From: a virus
DNA length: 25,711 nucleotides
Direction: 5' to 3' (one strand)
Virus record (IMG/VR): IMGVR_UViG_3300050821_011919
Location: 1 to 25,711 of that record
Shown: positions 20,706 through 25,711 of the stretch, piece by piece
Layout: each line of letters begins with the position of its first letter
Position numbering within the stretch: the first letter of the stretch is position 1
Position numbers and translations under genes: made by a program
Notes under the pieces: generated by a model
Told to the model about the DNA's origin: nothing
Databases searched by the model: none
Seen by the model: the letters and a program-made list of their open reading frames with translations, nothing else

Positions 20706-22562
20706 ATGGGCGGACTCTCACTCACTAATCCCGGCCTCGCCTTTCCTGACGGCTCGATCGATCCCACTACCGGGCAACCGATCGTCAAGCCGCGGGTGCA
20801 GTTTTTCCCGAACAATGCCGCGCGCGCCCTTGCCTTCGCGAAGCAGCAGAATGCCGCGGTGCAGCCGTCGACCTCGGACGTCTCCGGAGGAATCGCCGCG
20901 CCGGGTGAGACGCCGAACAATGTGCCGTCGGTGGTCGCGCCGCCGTCTTCCCCCGTTCCGAGTTTCTTCAAACCAAGCTTCAGCTCGACGACCACTGATC
21001 CAACAACTGGGATGCAGGCTCCAGTCAACGCTGCACAGACCAAACTCGGCAAGCTAGTTTCGATTCTCGGGGCGGCCGCGCGGGGTGCAATCGCAGGATA
21101 TGGCTACGGCAACGCAGCGCAGGGAGCCGCGGCCGCGCGCGAAGTTCCCTTTCAAGAGGCAGAGCAACGCGCACAGCTGCAGCAGCAAGGGGCGCAGACG
21201 GCTCTCACCCGGGAACAGGCTTCGATGGTGCCGACGCCAATGGGTCCGATGCCGCTGGGAATGGCGCGATACATATTCCCGTCCCTGATCAACGCAGGCG
21301 CGAAAGTACAAAGTGCGAACATCGGGGCGCAGAGCCGACAGGCGGTGGCGCAAACCAACAAGCGATTCTTGACGGTGCCCAACGTGGGAGTCTACGACAC
21401 GCAAACTCTGGACCCGAGCGGCCGTCCCTCGCTGATTCCGGGTAGTGCACAAGGAATCACCATTACTCCCGATTTCGCGCAGGAACACGGATTGGGTGAT
21501 CAATGGGTCGGTAAGAACGTAAAGCTCTCTGACCTTGTGGCGATGGAAAACGTGGAATCGAAGTACGCGCCCACAACGACGAGCGAATCCTCTTCGACGG
21601 ATTTGATGGGGAACACCAGCACGAAGCGAACCCAGCAGAAAGTTGCTCCGGGCGGAGCTGCCCCGGCGACATTCGTGCAGCGCACCGCGGGCGGACCGCT
21701 GCTGCAGCAGGGCGGAACGCCCCAAACGCCGAACGCCCAGCCCCGCGCGACTTCTGCGACGGGTGTGATTCCGAAGGCAGCAGCATCCAGCTCCACGCCT
21801 ACACCGGTTCCGTCCGAGCTGCAGCTTGCTCCGGATGCGGAGCAACGTCTCGCGAATTCCGGACTAAACGCGCAAACGCAGTCTTATGTGCGCGGACTCT
21901 TGAACTACCGCGGACAGATGCCCTCGCCGCGCGCGAAGAATTATGCCGCCACGCTCGCAACGTTGACCTCGATCGATCCTAGCTTCGATGCGCCGAATTA
22001 CGACGCGCGCCGCAAGGTCGCGATGGACTATTCCGCGGGCGGTTCGGTCGGAAAACAAGCGATGTCGTTCAACACCGCGATCGCTCATCTGGGAATGCTG
22101 CAGGACGCGGCCGACGCGCTGAAGAACCAGCAAGTCCCGATCCTCAATCGCATCGCGAACTTCTTCAAGGTCCAGACGGGCGGCTCGGCCGTCACAACTT
22201 TCAACAACATCGCGGACGCCGTCGACGGTGAAGTCTCGAAGACGTTCAAAGGCACGGCCACCGAAGGCGAACTCGCGCGCGTAGGTGCACACTTCAATTC
22301 CGCGCTGGGCGCAGATCAGATTCAAAACAACATCAAATCGACCGTGGGACTGCTCAGCGGGAAAATGGGCGAGATGGAATCGGCGTATCAGCAGCCGCCT
22401 CCGGTTGGAATGGGAAAACCGATCAGCCTCGTCAGTCCGCAGGCGAAGCAAACGCTGCAGAAGCTCGCCGGATCGGGCGGCGGAAACGCTGGCGCGGTCC
22501 GCACCTATCAGGGTCATCAGTACGCGCAGCAGTCGGACGGAAGCTGGAAGCTGCAGCAATAA
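20706..22562 (+). CDS. Putative internal virion/ejection protein 2, 618 aa
   Basis: The protein opens MGGLSLTNPGLAFPDGSIDP. The first 100 residues are Pro/Ser-rich, with an Ala/Gly-rich helical stretch at 115-150 (VSILGAAARGAIAGYGYGNA) that could insert in a membrane. A low-complexity Thr/Ser/Pro section occupies the middle. Residues 395-565 are an ordered helical domain: YVRGLLNYRGQMPSPRAKNY, MSFNTAIAHLGMLQDAADAL, NFFKVQTGGSAVTTFNNIAD, VDGEVSKTFKGTATEGELAR and LLSGKMGEMESAY. I recognise that domain as recurrent in large uncharacterised phage virion proteins, often near lytic transglycosylases. The end (TYQGHQYAQQSDGSWKL) resembles a small beta hook. No catalytic motif is visible. Confidence 0.7.
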   Translation: MGGLSLTNPGLAFPDGSIDPTTGQPIVKPRVQFFPNNAARALAFAKQQNAAVQPSTSDVSGGIAAPGETPNNVPSVVAPPSSPVPSFFKPSFSSTTTDPTTGMQAPVNAAQTKLGKLVSILGAAARGAIAGYGYGNAAQGAAAAREVPFQEAEQRAQLQQQGAQTALTREQASMVPTPMGPMPLGMARYIFPSLINAGAKVQSANIGAQSRQAVAQTNKRFLTVPNVGVYDTQTLDPSGRPSLIPGSAQGITITPDFAQEHGLGDQWVGKNVKLSDLVAMENVESKYAPTTTSESSSTDLMGNTSTKRTQQKVAPGGAAPATFVQRTAGGPLLQQGGTPQTPNAQPRATSATGVIPKAAASSSTPTPVPSELQLAPDAEQRLANSGLNAQTQSYVRGLLNYRGQMPSPRAKNYAATLATLTSIDPSFDAPNYDARRKVAMDYSAGGSVGKQAMSFNTAIAHLGMLQDAADALKNQQVPILNRIANFFKVQTGGSAVTTFNNIADAVDGEVSKTFKGTATEGELARVGAHFNSALGADQIQNNIKSTVGLLSGKMGEMESAYQQPPPVGMGKPISLVSPQAKQTLQKLAGSGGGNAGAVRTYQGHQYAQQSDGSWKLQQ

Positions 22563-22565
22563 TTC

Positions 22566-24080
22566 ATGGGCGCTCCGCAAACACTACCGGCGAACTTTCA
22601 GGGCTGGGATAAACCGCCCGCGACGCTCCCTGCGGATTTCAAGGGCTGGGATTCGCCGCCCGCTGCAGCGAAGCCCACCGTCCTGAGCAATCTCGGCCTC
22701 ACCGAAGGACCGGACGTACAGATCACCGATTATCCGCACGCGACTCTTTCCGGCATTCAATCGATCGGCCGCGGCGTGCGCGGAGCCGTCAAAGGCGTCG
22801 GTCATCTGATCGCGCATCCGATCGACACCGCGAAGAGCCTGGCCGAACTTCCTTCCCAAGCTGCGCAGGTCCCGGCCGCAATCAGCGACATCAACGCCTC
22901 GCCCGATCCCGTGGGCACTTACGCAAAAGCCGCGCAGGAAACCGCCGGGCAAGGCGCAGGACAGGCTCTCGTCGCGCTGGGAACCGAAGGTCTCGCAAAA
23001 GCAGCTCCGGCGGTGACGAACGCAACCGGACCGGTGATCGGGAGAGTCGTGCGGGCCTCTGCGCGCGCGGCGAACAAAGCCCTGGAGAAAGCTCCCGCCA
23101 CGGTCGGAACTACGGTGGGCGGCGCGCTGGGCGCCGCCTCGCGCATTCCTTACGGCACGGAAGCCGGAGCCGCACTCGGTTCGATCATCGGCAAAGAATT
23201 GCTACCGAAAGTCCGCGTTCCCGGTGAAGGTTTCGGACTGCCCGACAGTGTGACTGGCGGACCCGCATCAGCTCCGCCCTACACTCCACCTGCGCCCGAA
23301 CCACCCGCGGTGAACCCCGGCGCGCCGATGCCCGAAGCGCCCGATCCCGCGCTCCTGCAGGCGAACTCCCTTCTGCGCGGACCGCAACCGGTGAGCAATC
23401 CAGCCGATGCGCTCGAAAGCCTCCCGGTTAAACGCGCCGCAACTGCTGCACCGTCGAACGTCCGCATTCCCGGCCAGATCGCCCCGGAGATGATCCGTCC
23501 TCGTGCTTTCACCGCGCGCACCGCCGAACCAATCCCGCCGCGCTCCGGACTCGCACTTCCTCCCGCTTCCGTTCCGGGCAGCCAGATTCCGATCCGCGGC
23601 TTCCGTCCGCTCAACCCGATTCCGGAAACGCCACCAACGGCTCCGGCAGCACCAGCAGCACCCGCGCCGAATCTCCTGCTCGAAGAACCTCGCCCGGCAT
23701 TTGATGCTCCGGTGAAAGCTCCCAAGGGACGCTCTGATCTTCTCGATGATCAAGCGATTCAGGAAGACATGCGCAACTACCTCGACCGGCAGCAGCGCGC
23801 GATCGACATGGACGCTTCCCGGAGATGGTGGGCCGCGAACGGACCGCAGACCACAAAAGGGGCGCTGATCGAACAGGCGGGCGGAAAACTTCCAAGCACT
23901 CAGACGGCCGCGGCGGCGACAACGCCAGCTCCGAAAGCCGCCGCGGCGAAACCTGCTACTGCACCGAATTCGAGCTTGCCGGAAACTGCAGCAACAGACG
24001 ATCTGACAGGGATTCTGAAGAAGTCTCTGGCCGCGGTGAAACGGGCGAAGGCGCAGGCGGCGAAGCGAGTTTCGAATTGA
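22566..24080 (+). CDS. Putative internal virion/ejection protein 3, 504 aa
   Basis: The N-terminus holds two copies of a 15-16 residue unit, LPANFQGWDKPPAT and LPADFKGWDSPPAA. Then comes a helical Gly/Ala region with amphipathic parts (IGRGVRGAVKGVGHLIAHPI, KSLAELPSQAAQV, VGGALGAASRIPYGTEAGAAL, GSIIGKELLP). A 200-residue Pro/Ala-rich section, a short ordered segment (LLDDQAIQEDMRNYLDRQQR) and a basic C-terminus (KKSLAAVKRAKAQAAKRVSN) follow. The G.W.xP repeats, amphipathic glycine-zipper-like helices and basic tail fit proteins expelled into the cell envelope with the DNA. The ATG lies four bases after the previous stop with no clear ribosome site. Confidence 0.65.
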   Translation: MGAPQTLPANFQGWDKPPATLPADFKGWDSPPAAAKPTVLSNLGLTEGPDVQITDYPHATLSGIQSIGRGVRGAVKGVGHLIAHPIDTAKSLAELPSQAAQVPAAISDINASPDPVGTYAKAAQETAGQGAGQALVALGTEGLAKAAPAVTNATGPVIGRVVRASARAANKALEKAPATVGTTVGGALGAASRIPYGTEAGAALGSIIGKELLPKVRVPGEGFGLPDSVTGGPASAPPYTPPAPEPPAVNPGAPMPEAPDPALLQANSLLRGPQPVSNPADALESLPVKRAATAAPSNVRIPGQIAPEMIRPRAFTARTAEPIPPRSGLALPPASVPGSQIPIRGFRPLNPIPETPPTAPAAPAAPAPNLLLEEPRPAFDAPVKAPKGRSDLLDDQAIQEDMRNYLDRQQRAIDMDASRRWWAANGPQTTKGALIEQAGGKLPSTQTAAAATTPAPKAAAAKPATAPNSSLPETAATDDLTGILKKSLAAVKRAKAQAAKRVSN

Positions 24081-24118
24081 AGATTCCGTTCCAGGGTTCG
24101 TAGATCGATGGGTCTTTC

Positions 24119-24199
24119 ATGCAACAAGTTCTCCTTCCGGGTTTCGGATTGAAAGTATGCACCCGCAAAAGCAGTTTGCCAATAGCACCGAGTAGCTAA
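24119..24199 (+). CDS. Possible micro-ORF, 26 aa
   Basis: In the gap 24081-24206 one short frame, MQQVLLPGFGLKVCTRKSSL plus six residues, opens behind TCTTTC at an ATG, as several genes here do. Nothing else supports it; apart from it I see nothing in this gap. Confidence 0.2.
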   Translation: MQQVLLPGFGLKVCTRKSSLPIAPSS

Positions 24200-24206
24200 T
24201 CACTCC

Positions 24207-24296
24207 ATGAAACTCCGTTTCTCTTCCCCGCTGATTTCCGGGCTGACCTTTGCCTTGATGCTCGTGCTCTGCGCAGTCTTTGCAGGAGGAAATTAA
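24207..24296 (+). CDS. Tiny single-span membrane peptide, 29 aa
   Basis: ATG at 24207 gives MKLRFSSPLISGLTFALMLV, then LCAVFAGGN and TAA. Positively charged start, a 17-20 residue hydrophobic run and a small polar end form a type I or signal-anchor pattern, too short for a complete secreted protein. The last codons (GCA GGA GGA AAT TAA) contain the AGGAGG used by the next gene, which suggests coupling. The role could be a small membrane or lysis-accessory peptide, or only a leader that brings ribosomes. Confidence 0.45.
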   Translation: MKLRFSSPLISGLTFALMLVLCAVFAGGN

Positions 24297-24297
24297 C

Positions 24298-24585
24298 ATC
24301 GGAGGAACCTTAGGTCCGAAGTCGTTTCCCTGGCCGTCAACGATCGGCGGATCGCAGGCTGCTTCCCCGCTGACTCAGTCCATGGCGCCGGGCCAGGTCG
24401 GCGGAACTTCCGCGTCTTCGAGTGCAGCTCCAACATCGACCCTGCAGCCGCGCGCGAGCATGCCGCAAGCTCCGCCCCAGGCGCCGCTCGCTCCGATCGC
24501 CGGACCGACCGCGCCGAATCTGCCCATCCGGAGCCCGCTTGCGGGCCTTGGCGTTCCACGCTCGTCTTCGGCCTTCTACGGATAA
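24298..24585 (+). CDS. Pro/Ala/Ser-rich small protein ending in SAFYG; apparent ATC start
   Basis: A perfect AGGAGG (24284-24289) is followed by eight bases and ATC GGA GGA, which would read MGG if the third base were G, the same beginning as three neighbours. The only usual start in frame, TTG at 24280, lies upstream of the ribosome site and gives a different N-terminus. The protein (95 aa) contains TLGPKSFPWPSTIGGSQAAS, an Ala/Pro-rich middle (MPQAPPQAPLAPIAGPTAP) and ends VPRSSSAFYG, the shared tag at the very end. An ATC (AUC) start, or a single-base change of ATG, is the likely explanation. Confidence 0.6.
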   Translation: MGGTLGPKSFPWPSTIGGSQAASPLTQSMAPGQVGGTSASSSAAPTSTLQPRASMPQAPPQAPLAPIAGPTAPNLPIRSPLAGLGVPRSSSAFYG

Positions 24586-24592
24586 TTCGAAC

Positions 24593-25711
24593 ATGAAACC
24601 GCCTTTCTTCCAAACGCTTCGCCTCAGCCTCGCCGGTGTGACCTGGACTCTGGTCGCCTGCGCTCTGTTCCTCTGCGCTCCGGAAGTTTTCGGGCAGACC
24701 GTCCCGGTGCAATCCACGCTCACCGACGGAAGCGGCAGCGCGCCCGGCGGAAAACTCTACCTGCATTTCGCGCTCTATAACTGCGGCGCAAATATTCCGG
24801 TGAACTCGTCGACGTCGTCGATCGTCAAGCGCACCTTCGACGTGGTCGCAAATTCGAGCGGCGTGGCCGCGGGCGCCGTCGTACCGAACGACCTGATCAA
24901 ATGCGGCAACGTGGTCTCGACGCAGTGGACCGTCTCGGTGATGTCGTCGGACAATTCCCCGCTGACCGAGGCGCAGACGTATTTCATCTGCTCATCCGCA
25001 GCTACGGGAGTCACCTGCGCGCAACCCTCGCCAGGCGCAACGTTTGATATCTCGACTGCGCTGCCTTCGAGCGTCGCTCCGCCGGCGCCGGGATTTATTC
25101 CGCTCTTCGACAATCCGGTCCAGAGCCAGACCCTCAATCAGCCCGGCGGAACGCAGACCAATTTTATCGGCACGATGAACTTCTGCTCGGCGACCGTGCT
25201 TTGCGGCGGTGGATCCGGATCGGCGGAGATCACGGTCAACGGCGGAAGCGCGCTGGCTTTCCCTGTCAACTTTCAGAACGGAAGCAACACAACCGTCACC
25301 AATCCCACCGGATCGAATGTGCAGTACAACGTCGCGAGCGCGACCAGCTCCGTGCTGGGCGTGCTCGAACTGACGGGCGATTTCGGGGGATCCGCGACAG
25401 CGCCGACCGTGGTCAACGGATCGAACATTGTCAACAATTCGATCACCAGCAGCGGTCTTTCGCATACGGGTATCACCGCGGGCAGCTACACCAACGTCAA
25501 CGAAACCGTCGATGCATCGGGACGGATCACAGCGATTTCGAACGGAAGCGGCGGATCCGGATGCAGTCTCGCGAGCACCGTCAACAACGCAATGGTCTAC
25601 GTCAACGGATCCGGCAACTGCACCTCGAATCTGGATCTCACCTTCACCGATAGCGTGAATGCGAAAGTCACGATTGGCAGCAGCGGAGGCAACCCCGGCA
25701 TCGTTGACCTG
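24593..25711 (+). CDS. Tail-fibre-like protein with signal peptide (3' end outside)
   Basis: The frame is open from ATG 24593 to the window end (373 codons, incomplete). Residues 1-35 form a secretory signal: basic start (MKPPFFQTLRLSL), hydrophobic run (VTWTLVACALFL) and a probable signal peptidase I site after EVFG (V at -3, G at -1, Q at +1). An Ig-like region follows (about 36-165, with KLYLHFALYNCGANIPV, VVPNDLIKCGNVVSTQWTV, TYFICSSAATGVTCA). Then come Gly/Ser/Asn-rich repeats ending in a fibre pattern: LELTGDFGGSATAPTVV, ITSSGLSHTGITAGSYTNVN and ETVDASGRITAISNGSG. That 'LtGD.gG.a.aPtv / aGsYTNv.vtVda.GRIta' signature is common in phage fibres. A signal peptide on a fibre is unusual. Confidence 0.75.
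   Translation, partial: MKPPFFQTLRLSLAGVTWTLVACALFLCAPEVFGQTVPVQSTLTDGSGSAPGGKLYLHFALYNCGANIPVNSSTSSIVKRTFDVVANSSGVAAGAVVPNDLIKCGNVVSTQWTVSVMSSDNSPLTEAQTYFICSSAATGVTCAQPSPGATFDISTALPSSVAPPAPGFIPLFDNPVQSQTLNQPGGTQTNFIGTMNFCSATVLCGGGSGSAEITVNGGSALAFPVNFQNGSNTTVTNPTGSNVQYNVASATSSVLGVLELTGDFGGSATAPTVVNGSNIVNNSITSSGLSHTGITAGSYTNVNETVDASGRITAISNGSGGSGCSLASTVNNAMVYVNGSGNCTSNLDLTFTDSVNAKVTIGSSGGNPGIVDL

Noticed and set aside
24117-24299. Antisense ORF of 60 aa opposite the small membrane peptide, Cys-containing
   Set aside because: No -10 box or start signal as in the three accepted antisense genes. It overlaps the sense peptide and the ribosome site of the next gene, which fit better.

Overview
The window is a stretch of a double-stranded DNA tailed-phage (or prophage) genome carrying the DNA-packaging, head and tail genes. 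It is GC-rich. No host gene, integrase, tRNA or CRISPR array was seen. The parts point to a short-tailed, podovirus-like virion: a large P22-size portal (747 aa), a separate acidic scaffold, an SU10/HK97-fold-type capsid protein, a small head-tail adaptor, an 892-aa nozzle/stabilisation-like tail protein, Ala/Gln/Gly-rich ejection-type proteins and a fibre. No tail tube, sheath or tape measure was seen. The host cannot be fixed from the sequence. The GC-rich codon use, the TTTCGAGTTTC-type intergenic repeats and the protein families suggest a soil bacterium, and Acidobacteria is my best but weak guess.

Layout. (1) 1-5304: a partial gene, a SAM methyltransferase, several very small genes, and a terminase gene that holds only the nuclease half. 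Starts and stops here are tightly overlapped (GTGA, TAATG, ATGA). (2) 5311-11343: portal, small accessory genes, scaffold and major capsid protein, closed by two strong hairpins at 11352-11466. (3) 11491-14929: small Cys-containing proteins, a GT-A glycosyltransferase and a head-tail adaptor. (4) 14990-19764: the nozzle-like tail protein, a BCS1-type AAA+ ATPase, a fibronectin-III-like protein and an unknown. (5) 19797-24585: proteins beginning MGG or MGA, probably ejected or internal virion proteins, plus tiny ORFs. (6) 24593-end: a fibre-like protein with a secretory signal peptide that runs out of the window.

Almost everything is on the + strand. Three single small genes lie on the - strand (2120-2392, 8490-8648, 12878-13066). 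Each overlaps the stop of the upstream + gene tail to tail, and each has a TATAAT/TAAAAT box only 6-8 bases before its ATG. They look like moron-type insertions with their own, possibly leaderless, promoters.

The most novel-looking signal is a short peptide, Ala-Phe-Tyr-Gly, at or within a few residues of the C-terminus of five otherwise unrelated small proteins (genes ending 1726, 2135, 3497, 20664, 24585). It also occurs once inside a sixth (19797-20342). It behaves like a shared C-terminal tag. Other points of note are the ATPase-less terminase, a HiPIP-like Cys4 segment with no usable start codon in its frame, an apparent ATC start behind a perfect AGGAGG, and an AAA+ ATPase embedded among tail genes.
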